A DNA stretch of 64,000 nt from NCBI GenBank assembly GCA_004293445.1, contig RDYP01000003.1:186001-250000 (forward strand), read 5' to 3'. The notes under the pieces are model-generated. The model was not told where the DNA came from. It ran no database searches and saw nothing but the letters and a program-made list of their open reading frames with translations. Positions 1-10,581 of this stretch are shown piece after piece. The stretch is from Verrucomicrobiota bacterium (lineage in GTDB: Bacteria > Verrucomicrobiota > Verrucomicrobiia > Verrucomicrobiales > Akkermansiaceae). How positions within the stretch are numbered: the stretch's first letter is position 1; every line of letters begins with the position of its first letter. The translations under genes were made by a program, and so were the position numbers.

Positions 1-207
1 ACACACAGGAGATGACGATGCAAGCAAGCAGGAGTTTTTTCATGGCGAGATGATGGGTTGAGCGAGATCGACGCACGGATCAACGCAACGTCGCATTGCA
101 ACTCATGCACAAAAAGAGCAGCGGGATCAACATTGATCCTCGCTTGAGAGCGGATGGCGAGGGGTCGGGGCTTGCGCGGATTCCCGGAAAATGTCCTTTC
201 TCGGGTC

Positions 208-1248
208 ATGGACGGCGAGGACCAGCGGTGGATGCGAAGAGCTCTCGAGGAAGCGCGGCGAGGAGTGGGTCGCACCTCACCGAACCCCGCAGTCGGAGCA
301 GTGATCGTCAAGAACGGGACGGAACTCGGCGCGGGATGGCATCGGGGTGCCGGCCTGCCGCATGCCGAGCGGGAGGCGATGGCGGCAGTTCGGGAACGCC
401 ATGGGGCCGAGGCGCTGCGGGGCGCGGACGTTTATGTGAGTTTGGAACCTTGCTCGACCCATGGAAGAACGCCGCCCTGCACGATGGGCCTGATCGAGGC
501 AGGGGTGGCGCGGGTCATTTATGCGGCGGAGGATCCGAATCCCTCCCATGCCGGGCGGGCGGACCGACTGTTAGAAGAAGCCGGCATTCAGGTCGTCCGC
601 AACGTCCTGGCGGAAGAAGCACGGCGCTTGATTCGGCCTTTCGCGAAGGTCCAGAGCAGCGGCTTGCCTTGGGTGATTCTCAAGACTGCGATGAGTCTCG
701 ATGGGCGGATCACGCGGCCGCCAGGCGAAGGCATGTGGCTGAGCGGGCCGGAGTCACGGGCGGAAGTCCAGCGCATCCGGGCGGAAGTCGATGCCGTGAT
801 GACGTCGGGCGAGACGGTGCGGAGGGATTTGCCGCGTCTCGATCTACGCGATCCGGAATTGGCTGTAGGCCGTCAGCAGCCATGGCGGGTGGTTCTGACT
901 CGAAATCCCGATCTCCTGCCTGCGGATGCGCCTTTATTCACCGATACCCATCGCGCGCGGACACTGGTTGAAACGCGCGATCACCCGGAGGAAGTCCTGC
1001 GGTCGCTCGTCAAAGAACGAGGAGTCTCAGCGGTGCTAGTCGAATGCGGTGGAAAACTTGCCGCCGTTCTACTGGAGGCGGGACTGGTCGACGAATGGGT
1101 CGGCTTCCTCGCGCCTCTTTTAGGTGGTGGACCGGTGCCGGCATTGGCTGGGAGCGGTCTACCTGAGGGGCTACGATTGAAAGATCCGCTGTTCCAGCGC
1201 TTTGGGCAGGACATCATGCTGCGCGCGGAAATAGAGCGCGCCGAATGA
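208..1248 (+). CDS. ribD: Bifunctional riboflavin biosynthesis deaminase/reductase RibD
   Basis: RibD performs the second and third steps of riboflavin synthesis in the cytoplasm: deamination of the diaminopyrimidine ribosyl phosphate, then NADPH-dependent reduction of the ribosyl side chain. The N-terminal half carries the zinc deaminase signature: HAE near residue 53 and PCSTHGRTPPC, which supplies the two zinc cysteines. The C-terminal half has the RibD reductase pattern (WVILKTAMSLDGRI, then VLVECGG). At about 346 residues it is near the usual length. I chose the ATG at 208 because the frame upstream of it (from 154) has low-complexity, non-homologous sequence. No other rib gene and no FMN riboswitch is visible nearby, so it seems to stand alone. 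Confidence 0.93.
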   Translation: MDGEDQRWMRRALEEARRGVGRTSPNPAVGAVIVKNGTELGAGWHRGAGLPHAEREAMAAVRERHGAEALRGADVYVSLEPCSTHGRTPPCTMGLIEAGVARVIYAAEDPNPSHAGRADRLLEEAGIQVVRNVLAEEARRLIRPFAKVQSSGLPWVILKTAMSLDGRITRPPGEGMWLSGPESRAEVQRIRAEVDAVMTSGETVRRDLPRLDLRDPELAVGRQQPWRVVLTRNPDLLPADAPLFTDTHRARTLVETRDHPEEVLRSLVKERGVSAVLVECGGKLAAVLLEAGLVDEWVGFLAPLLGGGPVPALAGSGLPEGLRLKDPLFQRFGQDIMLRAEIERAE

Positions 1249-1309
1249 GAATTTCACCAAAGTGGCATCACGACTTCATCCGGCGGAGAAAGAAGGGTCG
1301 TGCAATCCA

Positions 1310-1558
1310 ATGCACGAAATCATGAACATCCCATCCACCACCGTCAAAGTCCCCAACTGGCTTCTGCCCACAGCACGCTACGCCATCGCAGCCCTACTGA
1401 CGCTCTCCGGACCACTCGTCATGCTTGGTGCCATGGGTCTGGGTTTCCTCGTGGGTAGTCCGAGCCTTGGAGGATTCGGCCTCATCGCGGGCGCGCTGCT
1501 CAGCGCCTGCGGCGGACTCGGCTTGTTGTGGTCTCTGCCATGCGGTCGACGCCGCTGA
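1310..1558 (+). CDS. Small two-helix membrane protein, unknown
   Basis: A protein of about 82 residues with two predicted membrane segments: one around AIAALLTLSGPLVMLGAMGL and one around GLIAGALLSACGGLGLLW, followed by a short basic tail (CGRRR). No family was recognised. The start is uncertain: ATG at 1310 has an AGAAGGG-like element upstream, ATG at 1322 is also possible, and a GTG at 1262 opens the same frame. It follows ribD by about 60 bases and ends just before the terminator shared with the convergent gene. Confidence 0.5.
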   Translation: MHEIMNIPSTTVKVPNWLLPTARYAIAALLTLSGPLVMLGAMGLGFLVGSPSLGGFGLIAGALLSACGGLGLLWSLPCGRRR

Positions 1559-1584
1559 GGAGACATCCATCCAGCTGCGGTCGC

Positions 1585-1618
1585 AAAAAACCCGGCCATG
1601 CCGAATCGCAGGGCCGGG
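1585..1618 (-). terminator. Rho-independent terminator of the secreted-protein gene
   Basis: Arms CCCGGCC (1591-1597) and GGCCGGG (1612-1618) form a 7-bp GC stem. Reading the minus strand, it is followed by a run of T (AAAAAA on the plus strand at 1585-1590). Confidence 0.75.
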
Positions 1619-1640
1619 TGAAGCTTCAAGCCGAGGAATT

Positions 1641-1913
1641 TCAGCGGCAGCGGCGATAGCGAGCCGGGTGCTGATAGCGGGTCGAATACTCGTAGGAATG
1701 GCCGTGATGATGACGAACCGGTAGCACGCGAGTCCGGAACACCGGATGCCCGCAAGCATCATAGTAAGCGACATAGGTTTCCACCCAGGCCGGGCCACCG
1801 CAGGAACGATGGAATGACACGTAACTCCGCTCCCGACAGCCCCTGGCTTCTGCCAAAGGAGCAGCAAAAAGGGTTATGATCGCGATGCTTAGGACGGGTA
1901 TCAGTTTTTTCAT
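1641..1913 (-). CDS. Small secreted basic protein, unknown
   Basis: Ninety residues starting at MKKLIPVLS with a clear Sec signal peptide (hydrophobic stretch to about residue 20, cleavage near AEA|RG). The mature part has four cysteines and is rich in His, Tyr and Arg (RHHHGHSYEYSTRYQHPARY at its end). A longer open frame continues upstream to 2180, but the signal peptide fixes the start at 1913. It probably sits in the periplasm or outside the cell. The His cluster could bind metal, but that is a guess. The gene is divergent from the PEP-CTERM gene and has its own terminator. Confidence 0.6.
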   Translation of the reverse strand: MKKLIPVLSIAIITLFAAPLAEARGCRERSYVSFHRSCGGPAWVETYVAYYDACGHPVFRTRVLPVRHHHGHSYEYSTRYQHPARYRRCR

Positions 1914-2079
1914 GGGATGTGCTTTCAACGCACCCCCCTTCGACGTGCGGGGCTTCACGCTATTCGACGGAAGAGTAAATTTTTCGCTGCGGAAATTTCG
2001 GCGGCCGCGCGACTCAAGTGGAATTGATGATTTGTTCGCTTTGCGAAGAGCGATTTTCCGATACAAGCCGCCTGCCCGA

Positions 2080-2868
2080 ATGAATATCATCTCCACCCTC
2101 CCCTGCCTTATCTTCAGCATGGCTTCCGCCGCCCTCGGCGCAACAACCACCTTCTCCTTCACTGACGATATCTGGACCAATGGCGTCTCAACTCAAGTCG
2201 GATATCTCGATGGGGCGTTGGCGGGTTCGCTGACGAAGGCGGGAGTTACCGTCACCTTCAGCTCGTCCTTTATCGGAAGCTCCACCGCCGCAACGCGTAA
2301 TCTCACCTACGACACCGGCAATCCGAGTGGGTTCGTTTTCGGTTCAAATACCGATGCGAACGATCTGAATGGGAATCTGGCCAACTACCAGCGCTGGGAC
2401 TTCTCGTTTTCGCAGCCGATTCTGATTCAAAATCTAATCCTGGATGACGTGGATTCGGACAACCCCAACCCACTTCCGAGCACGGGTGGATTTCGCGATG
2501 CCATCGCCGGAGAAGGTTTCATCACCCAAACTCCTGGAACTCTCGGCAGCGGGCTTGCCGTCAGTCTCAACACGGAGACGCAGACCGACCTGATCCCTGG
2601 AACGATCTCAACGGCGAATGGAGGATCTCTGAACTATGTGATATCGGGCCCGGGCAATAATCCTAACAATTCTCCGCGCAATCGGGTTTCCATCAGCTTC
2701 GGAACCACACCTGTCTCGTCTTTCAGTCTCTACGGTTTCTCCGATCGCAATTCCCCACACCGGGTGACCATGTTTCAAGGCATGCTCGAGGTGGAGGCGG
2801 TGCCCGAACCCGCCACTGCAGCTCTCAGCTTACTCGGAGGACTTTTCCTACTGCGTCGGAGACGCTGA
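2080..2868 (+). CDS. PEP-CTERM sorting domain protein
   Basis: A secreted protein of 262 residues. It begins with a signal peptide (MNIISTLPCLIFSMASAALG) and ends with a PEP-CTERM anchor: VPEP motif, hydrophobic helix, then RRRR. PEP-CTERM proteins are exported and processed by exosortase, usually for exopolysaccharide-associated surface layers. The body is a Ser/Thr/Asn/Gly-rich beta-type domain with no recognised catalytic motif. The open frame runs further upstream from 1876, but only the ATG at 2080 gives a signal peptide. No exosortase or EPS gene lies in the window, so it is one of the scattered PEP-CTERM proteins typical of this phylum. Confidence 0.85.
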   Translation: MNIISTLPCLIFSMASAALGATTTFSFTDDIWTNGVSTQVGYLDGALAGSLTKAGVTVTFSSSFIGSSTAATRNLTYDTGNPSGFVFGSNTDANDLNGNLANYQRWDFSFSQPILIQNLILDDVDSDNPNPLPSTGGFRDAIAGEGFITQTPGTLGSGLAVSLNTETQTDLIPGTISTANGGSLNYVISGPGNNPNNSPRNRVSISFGTTPVSSFSLYGFSDRNSPHRVTMFQGMLEVEAVPEPATAALSLLGGLFLLRRRR

Positions 2869-2899
2869 GCCGCTTCTGAGCTGATATGTAGATGAAGGC

Positions 2900-3150
2900 C
2901 TAAGCCGCTTCTTCCAAAATGGAGGCGGCTTTCCCATCGCGAATCAAGGGGGAGGCGATATTGTCGTCCGCTGCGCCGACGCTGAGAACGCGTCCATGAG
3001 TCAGCGGAACGGCAATGCCCCATCCCTCGCGCGGGAGGCGGCCCCAAAAGCAGCAGCTGATGCCCTAGGCATCGCTCATGACCAGCTCGCGGGGCCGCCT
3101 TCGGCGCCATGAAGGCGTTGCGCTCTCGCTTGTAAGGATCGTCGTAGTTC
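2900..3150 (-). pseudogene. Possible degraded coding remnant
   Basis: This fills the 370-base gap between the PEP-CTERM gene and atpC. On the minus strand one frame reads like protein (ELVMSDA, then GISCCFWGRLPREGW and THGRVLSVGAADDNIASP, ending ILEEAA-stop), but a TAG sits in frame after MSDA. Another frame is open through the upstream part (WNYDDPYKRERNAF). This could be a decayed gene or a dispersed intergenic repeat. I recognise no family, and the low GC-independent evidence makes it weak. Its 3' end overlaps the terminator hairpin. Confidence 0.2.
2902..2934 (+). terminator. Terminator after the PEP-CTERM gene
   Basis: AAGCCGC (2902-2908) pairs with GCGGCTT (2925-2931) and is followed by a short T run on the plus strand. 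Confidence 0.55.
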
Positions 3151-3176
3151 CATGACAGGGCTCCTACGGGTACCAT

Positions 3177-3207
3177 AGAAAACCCGCCACGGGGAAACCG
3201 GGGCGGG
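3177..3207 (-). terminator. Terminator of the ATP synthase operon
   Basis: Read on the minus strand: CCCGCC, a loop of about 13 bases, GGCGGG, then TTTTCT. It lies 33 bases beyond the atpC stop. Confidence 0.75.
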
Positions 3208-3240
3208 CTGTGTGGTTGTTCTCGAAAAAAATGTGAGACC

Positions 3241-3654
3241 TCAGGGCCGCGGGCGACGCTTCAGATGAAGTTGAGCCATCGACTTGGCGATCAGCGCCTG
3301 AAGGTAGGCCACCTCTTCGGCATCGTGATCGTGCCCCATCGACTTGAGCTGCTCTTCGGCACGCTTCATCGCCGCCTCGACCTTCTCCTCATCGATCTGA
3401 TCCTCACCCATGGCCATGTCCGTCAGGACGCTGATCTGGTGCTGAGTGACTTCAGCAAAGCCGCTTCCCACCGCAAGCACGGTGGTCTTGCCATCTTTAT
3501 CGTAACGCAACTCACCGGGCTTGAGAGCCGTCACGAGAGCAGCGTGGCCGTCGAGAATGCCCAGCTCGCCATCAGCCCCGGGCAGATAGACATTGCCGAC
3601 GGTGTCGGAGAAAATCTTTTTCTCCGGGGTGACGATTTGAAGGTGGAGGGCCAT
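3241..3654 (-). CDS. atpC: F-type ATP synthase epsilon subunit
   Basis: Epsilon is the small central-stalk subunit that links gamma to the c-ring and can inhibit ATP hydrolysis. The 137-residue protein has the N-terminal beta-sandwich pattern (LQIVTPEKKIF, LPGADGELGILDGHAALVTAL) and a C-terminal helical hairpin (EEKVEAAMKRAEEQL, AYLQALIAKS). Length is normal. It is the last gene of the atp operon, 38 bases after atpD, followed by a rho-independent terminator. Confidence 0.95.
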   Translation of the reverse strand: MALHLQIVTPEKKIFSDTVGNVYLPGADGELGILDGHAALVTALKPGELRYDKDGKTTVLAVGSGFAEVTQHQISVLTDMAMGEDQIDEEKVEAAMKRAEEQLKSMGHDHDAEEVAYLQALIAKSMAQLHLKRRPRP

Positions 3655-3692
3655 GGAAAGGAGAAGCTGAAACGCTGAGCCGCTGGAATGAC

Positions 3693-6109
<2,417 letters not shown>

Positions 6110-6153
6110 AAGAATTTAAAAGCCAGAAACCAGAGACAAAATACTAGACCGCA

Positions 6154-7695
6154 TTACTTCCAGGACGCCTTGAAGTCAGCGATCGCTTGCTTGACGGCTT
6201 CGACCGCAGCAGCGTCCTTCTTGAGGTCGGGCTTCTCGTTGCGGATCTTGTCGAGCAGCTCGGTCTTGCGAGTTTCGAAGTACTCACCCATCGCATTTTG
6301 GAAGCGCTTCACGTCGGCGACCTTCACGTCGTCGAAGTAGCCATTTTGCATGGCGAAGAGGTAAACCGACTCCATTTCCATCGAAAGCGGGGAGTATTGG
6401 TTCTGCTTGAAGAGCTCCACGATCCGGGCACCACGATCGAGCTTCTTCTTGGTGGAAGCATCGAGGTCGGAGCCGAACTGGGCGAAAGCCTGGAGTTCCC
6501 GGAACTGGGCGAGGTCGAGCTTGGTGGTGCCGGCAACTGACTTGATCGTCTTGGTTTGTGCGGCGGAACCGACGCGTGAAACCGAGAGACCGACCGAAAT
6601 CGCAGGGCGGATACCTTGATAGAAAAGATCGGTCTCGAGGTAGATCTGGCCGTCGGTGATCGAAATGACGTTCGTCGGGATGTAAGCGGATACGTCACCG
6701 GCTTGGGTCTCGATGATTGGCAGTGCGGTGAGCGAACCACCACCGGCAGCATCGGTGAGACGCGCCGACCTCTCCAAGAGGCGGGAGTGGAGGTAGAACA
6801 CGTCACCTGGATAGGCTTCGCGGCCGGAAGGACGCTTGAGAATCAGCGACACCTGACGGTAGGCGACAGCGTGCTTGGAAAGATCATCGAATACGATCAG
6901 GCAGTCCTGACCTTGATCCATGAGGAACTCCGCGATCGCGCAACCTGCATAAGGAGCCAAGAACTGCATGGCGGCGGCATCGGAGGCGGAAGCAGAGACA
7001 ATGGTCGTGTATTCCATCGCACCTGCATCTTCCAAAGTCTTCTGAATACGGGCGACGTTCGAGAGCTTCTGGCCGATGGCGACGTAGATGCAATACATCG
7101 GCTTGTGGTTCTGCAGCTTGCCCTGCTCGGCGGCCTTGTTCTGCTTGGCCTGCGAAATGATGGTATCGACTGCGATCGTGGTCTTGCCCGTGGCGCGGTC
7201 ACCGATGATCAGCTCGCGCTGACCGCGGCCGACTGGAATCATCGCATCGATCGACATGATGCCGGTCTGAACAGGAACGGAAACAGACTTCCGCTTGATG
7301 ATGCCCGGAGCGATTTTCTCCATCGGGTAGAAAGCATCGGCAACGATCTCACCTTTGCCGTCCACCGGCTGTCCGAGGGCGTTCACCACGCGACCGAGAA
7401 CCTTGTGACCGACGGGAACGGAAAGAAGCTTTCCGGTGGTGGAGCATTCGGTTCCAGCGGTGATTTTGTCGTAGTTACCGAGCAAAACGACGCCGACTTC
7501 GCCTTCTTCAAGGTTCATCGCGAGGCCGATCACACCGCCTGGGAAGGCGATCATCTCGTTGAGCATGACGTCGGAGAGGCCTTCGACCTTTGCCACACCG
7601 TCACCGACTTCGCGGACGATGCCGACGTTCGACTGCTGGACGGAGGCCGTGACGTTGGCGATCTCCTTTTCGAGTTCCTGAAGGATGCTGCTCAT
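6154..7695 (-). CDS. atpA: F-type ATP synthase alpha subunit
   Basis: Alpha is the non-catalytic nucleotide-binding subunit of F1. It has the P-loop [15 protein letters not shown], the signature [17 protein letters not shown], and a 513-residue length normal for the family. The N-terminal helix that contacts delta ([19 protein letters not shown]) is present. It follows atpH and precedes atpG. Confidence 0.97.
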   Translation of the reverse strand: MSSILQELEKEIANVTASVQQSNVGIVREVGDGVAKVEGLSDVMLNEMIAFPGGVIGLAMNLEEGEVGVVLLGNYDKITAGTECSTTGKLLSVPVGHKVLGRVVNALGQPVDGKGEIVADAFYPMEKIAPGIIKRKSVSVPVQTGIMSIDAMIPVGRGQRELIIGDRATGKTTIAVDTIISQAKQNKAAEQGKLQNHKPMYCIYVAIGQKLSNVARIQKTLEDAGAMEYTTIVSASASDAAAMQFLAPYAGCAIAEFLMDQGQDCLIVFDDLSKHAVAYRQVSLILKRPSGREAYPGDVFYLHSRLLERSARLTDAAGGGSLTALPIIETQAGDVSAYIPTNVISITDGQIYLETDLFYQGIRPAISVGLSVSRVGSAAQTKTIKSVAGTTKLDLAQFRELQAFAQFGSDLDASTKKKLDRGARIVELFKQNQYSPLSMEMESVYLFAMQNGYFDDVKVADVKRFQNAMGEYFETRKTELLDKIRNEKPDLKKDAAAVEAVKQAIADFKASWK

Positions 7696-7752
7696 GGGGA
7701 AAAATTTGAGAGTTTGCGGTGTTCGGTTTTCAGCAAGAGGCGCTAGGCCGGA

Positions 7753-8145
7753 TCAAAAGGCTTGGGCGAGTCGATCGAGGCGACCTTTGACGGAGCCATC
7801 GAAAACATCGTTCCCGACGCGGATTTTAAGACCGCCAAGGAGTTCGGGATTCACACAGTATTCAAAAGAAAGATCGCCACCGTATTTGGCGACAAGGCCC
7901 GAAATGACACGATCTCGAGAAGCTTGGTCAAGTTCGGCGGCGCTTTCGACGACGACCCGGCGACGTTCCAACTCGAGACGAACAAGTCGCTTGAGCGCAG
8001 AAAGAATGCCGCGGTAATCGCGTGGCTTGCTTTCAGCGATCCTGCGCACGGCGGTGGAGAGCTTGGCCTCGTCAAGACGGTTGCCGCTCTGGCAAATCCG
8101 GAAAATGCGGCGGGCGGCAGCGTTGGCGACCTTGGAGATTTTCAT
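7753..8145 (-). CDS. atpH: F-type ATP synthase delta subunit, unusually short
   Basis: Delta joins the b stalk to the top of F1. The C-terminal half is typical: PELLGGLKIRVGNDVFDGSVKGRL matches the family signature. At 130 residues it is about 45-50 shorter than usual delta subunits (about 175-180). The loss falls in the N-terminal helical domain that binds the alpha N-terminus, and the frame cannot extend because atpF ends 23 bases upstream. Gene order and the C-terminal motif make the assignment secure. Whether the compact N-terminal domain still folds as the usual helix bundle is open. Confidence 0.88.
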   Translation of the reverse strand: MKISKVANAAARRIFRICQSGNRLDEAKLSTAVRRIAESKPRDYRGILSALKRLVRLELERRRVVVESAAELDQASRDRVISGLVAKYGGDLSFEYCVNPELLGGLKIRVGNDVFDGSVKGRLDRLAQAF

Positions 8146-8168
8146 GACGAAGCAAGAAGAGAGAGTGA

Positions 8169-8711
8169 TTAGCGCTCGACCGTAGCGAGAGCCTCCTGAT
8201 TGATGCGGGCCTGATCGTCGGAACTCAGGATCTTACCCGTCACCTGACTGGTGGTAGCAGCGACCAAGCGACCGAACTCTTGTTTGAGCTCTGCCTTAAT
8301 GGCAGCCCGCTCTGCCTGGGCTGCGGTCTCCGCATTGGCAAGGATTTGCTGAGCACTCGCAATGGCTTCTTGAGCCTTCTGCTCGGAAAGTGCTGCGGCG
8401 CTGACCTTTGCTTCATTGACCAAACGGGCAGCGTCTTCATTTGCCTTGGCAATCGCGGCAGCAGTCGTCGTTTCGGAATCGGCGAGTTGTTGCTCGATTC
8501 GCTTGAGTTTGGCTTCCCCTTCAGCGATGCGGCTACGGCGTTGCTCGAGCATCGCTTGGATAGGACCGAACGCGAACTTCTTGAGGACGAAGATCACCAA
8601 GAAAAAATTGATCACCTGCGCGATGAAGAGCGGACCGTTCAGCCCGAAGGTCTTCTGAATGGTTTCAAGAGGACTCGCTTGCTGGGCAACGGCGAGAATA
8701 GTCGTCATCAT
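8169..8711 (-). CDS. atpF: F-type ATP synthase b subunit
   Basis: Subunit b forms the peripheral stalk. The 180-residue protein has an N-terminal membrane helix (LFIAQVINFFLVIFVLKKF) followed by a long charged helix rich in Ala, Glu and Lys (RRSRIAEGEAKLKRIEQQLA onward). Only one b gene is present, so the stalk is probably a b homodimer. Two ATGs in tandem open the gene; either could be used. Confidence 0.95.
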   Translation of the reverse strand: MMTTILAVAQQASPLETIQKTFGLNGPLFIAQVINFFLVIFVLKKFAFGPIQAMLEQRRSRIAEGEAKLKRIEQQLADSETTTAAAIAKANEDAARLVNEAKVSAAALSEQKAQEAIASAQQILANAETAAQAERAAIKAELKQEFGRLVAATTSQVTGKILSSDDQARINQEALATVER

Positions 8712-8784
8712 GGCAGGGTGAAAGTCGGAGAGTGAGGAGAGAATGTCGCGCGCATCGTGACCGATGCGCGCGACGGAAACAAAA

Positions 8785-8982
8785 TCAGAATCCGCTGACA
8801 GCGAAGGCGGTCAGAATGAAGATACCTTCGATAAGCGCAGCCAAAATGATCGAGAGAACCAAGATCGGTGTGGCGGCACCTGGGTTGCGACCGGTGGCTT
8901 CAGCGGCCTTGGAGCCGAGGAGACCAATACCGATTCCACCGCTGATGGCGGCGAGGGCGACTGCAAATCCTTTCGTGAACAT
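8785..8982 (-). CDS. atpE: F-type ATP synthase c subunit (proton type)
   Basis: Subunit c is the two-helix proteolipid that forms the rotor ring. Helix 1 has the glycine repeat GGIGIG, the polar loop is GRNPGA, and helix 2 carries the ion-binding carboxylate Glu52 (LAALIEGIFIL). The Gln in helix 1 and the Glu-Ser pair typical of Na+-binding rings are absent, so proton coupling is expected. At 65 residues it is short for the family (usually 70-90). No second c gene is visible. Confidence 0.94.
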   Translation of the reverse strand: MFTKGFAVALAAISGGIGIGLLGSKAAEATGRNPGAATPILVLSIILAALIEGIFILTAFAVSGF

Positions 8983-9050
8983 GTTGTTGTATTTGGTTGG
9001 GGTTTCCGACGGCTCCCACAGTCTTTGCCATGGTCGAACCGACGAAATTC

Positions 9051-9929
9051 TTAGTGGTGACCGTCCTCGGCATGATCGCCGTGATCACAAATGAGCTTGA
9101 GGAAAATCGCGCAGAGCAAAGTGAAGACGAGTGCTTGGACGAAGCCGACCAAGAGCTCCATGAAGTAGAAAGGAAGGGCAGGGAGGAAGGCAAGCTTCTG
9201 AGGCACGAGCGCCATCAGGGATTCCAACGTTTGCTCACCACCGTAAATGTTTCCAAGAAGTCGGAAAGTCAGAGCAACCGGGCGGATCAAAATCGAAATC
9301 ACCTCGAGCGCACCGACGAAAAAGAACACTGGAATCATTACGAGCAGCATCACTCCCTTGAAAGATCCTTTGGGCGCAAAGATGTGAGCCAAGAAGCCCT
9401 TGATACCATTTTCGCTGATTGCCCAATAGAACCAAAGAGTGGCGAAGGAGAACGCCATCGCAGCTGTCATGTTGATATCCGCATTGGCACCACGCATCCA
9501 CGGAAGAAATCCGCTATGGCCGTGGCTATCGATTGTGTTCCAACCGAGGGTCCCAACTCCAGGGATCAAGCCCATGTAGTTGTTGGTCAGGATGAAAAAG
9601 AAGATCGAACCAAAGAACCAGAACGTGCGGGTCGCCAAATGGGAGCCCATCAAACCCGAAAGGAAATCATAGAGAGACTCCACTGCCCACTCGGCGAAAT
9701 TCTGGAGGCCCTGAGGAACGATGGTCATTTTCTTGGTCGCGATTCGTGCAAACAGCACGAGAACCGCAACCGCCAACCAAACCATGATCATGGAATTGTT
9801 GATCGGCAGGCTGTCACTCAAACGGGGAGCATCCAGAGGCAAGGCATGATGACCACCTTCGGCGGCATAAGCCGGAATCGCTCCCAGAACCAGGGCGAAG
9901 AGAGTTGGGAGATGCGAGCAACGGATCAT
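9051..9929 (-). CDS. atpB: F-type ATP synthase a subunit
   Basis: Subunit a is the integral membrane stator that supplies the proton half-channels. The essential Arg is visible in LTFRLLGNIYGGE, and the last helix has LVGFVQALVFTLLCAIF. I chose the ATG at 9929 (MIRCSHLPTLFALVLGAIPA, a signal-peptide-like start) over the ATG at 9992. It is the first gene of the operon. No atpI or atpZ gene precedes it; instead there is a 650-base leader region with a CRP-like dyad. Confidence 0.94.
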   Translation of the reverse strand: MIRCSHLPTLFALVLGAIPAYAAEGGHHALPLDAPRLSDSLPINNSMIMVWLAVAVLVLFARIATKKMTIVPQGLQNFAEWAVESLYDFLSGLMGSHLATRTFWFFGSIFFFILTNNYMGLIPGVGTLGWNTIDSHGHSGFLPWMRGANADINMTAAMAFSFATLWFYWAISENGIKGFLAHIFAPKGSFKGVMLLVMIPVFFFVGALEVISILIRPVALTFRLLGNIYGGEQTLESLMALVPQKLAFLPALPFYFMELLVGFVQALVFTLLCAIFLKLICDHGDHAEDGHH

Positions 9930-10000
9930 TCCGAAAGACGTTTGGGGCGAAAGCGCGCGCGGGCTGTAACAAATGGATTTGGAAAGGGGCAAGAGCTATT

Positions 10001-10016
10001 TGTGAAAAATTTCACA
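10001..10016. promoter_or_regulatory. CRP/FNR-family-like operator upstream of atpB
   Basis: TGTGAAAAATTTCACA fits TGTGA-N6-TCACA exactly, the consensus bound by CRP-type regulators. It is centred about 79 bases upstream of the chosen atpB start. No cognate regulator gene is in the window. Confidence 0.4.
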
Positions 10017-10136
10017 AGCTCGACTGTCGATTGATTCCGTGAGAGTTGCGACAATGCGAAGTGAGTGAGACAGGGATGAAGAGCTCGGGTCGATCCCATT
10101 TCATAATTGATGCATGAGCAAGCATCGATCGTGAGA

Positions 10137-10160
10137 GCAATCGATCGGTGAATCGATTGC
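10137..10160. repeat. 9-bp inverted repeat in atp/HU intergenic region
   Basis: Perfect arms GCAATCGAT and ATCGATTGC flank a 6-base spacer (CGGTGA). It could be an operator or an RNA hairpin; there is no T run, so it is not a standard terminator. Confidence 0.4.
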
Positions 10161-10387
10161 ACCTCACCAAGGGAAGCCCGCCCATCCATAGGGCTGCTTG
10201 GCGAAAAAGTACTATCCATCACAGGCTTAGCGTCCTGGAACTTGTGAAAGCAGTCTCAGCGTTTCTCCCAGTCCCTGCTAATTAGACCGCTTTTGTTCAG
10301 CAACGCATTGATGCTGGGGCTGCGTTGATTCGTATTGCTGCCCGGGAGAGGTGCTACTTGCCAGTCCATGGTTCCTGATGCTTCTAA

Positions 10388-10456
10388 ATACGATCACTCG
10401 TATGACCGTTCGCTTCTAGTCCAGCATCTGCTCATGCGACTACGATGTCCATCGTA
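10388..10456. promoter_or_regulatory. Paired TACGA...TCGTA dyads upstream of HU
   Basis: ATACGA-TCAC-TCGTAT (10388-10403) and TACGAT-GTCC-ATCGTA (10441-10456) share TACGA/TCGTA half-sites 53 bases apart, within 200 bases of the HU start. This arrangement suggests a transcription factor operator pair. Confidence 0.35.
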
Positions 10457-10581
10457 TGCAGCGCGTCATTTTCCGGTGGAAAATCGTGTGACCATGCCTT
10501 CCGTCCTTGGCGCTACAAGGAATCCCAGCCTTGTATTTTGGCTTGCCAAAGCAGGAAACGGCACGCAATACCGTCGTCGCC

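Larger units (their letters stand above)
9930..10581. other. Regulatory interval between atp operon and HU gene
   Basis: A 650-base region between two divergent genes with no convincing protein. It holds several dyads described separately: a CRP/FNR-like site (10001-10016), a 9-bp inverted repeat (10137-10160), two TACGA/TCGTA dyads (10388-10403 and 10441-10456), and ATTTTCC-GGT-GGAAAAT (10468-10484). Open frames here have no family resemblance and overlap the dyads. Confidence 0.5.

Noticed and set aside
1-207. Possible FMN riboswitch before ribD
   Set aside because: No conserved FMN aptamer core words are visible in the short leader available.
6616-7746. Long open frame antisense to atpA
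   Set aside because: atpA is unambiguous; the antisense frame has no recognisable domain.
8785-8982. Possible Na+-coupled c subunit
   Set aside because: The Gln in helix 1 and the Glu-Ser pair needed for Na+ binding are absent.
9926-10222. Minus-strand open frame of 98 codons upstream of atpB
   Set aside because: No family resemblance to AtpI/AtpZ, no membrane helices, and it overlaps the CRP-like dyad and the atpB start.
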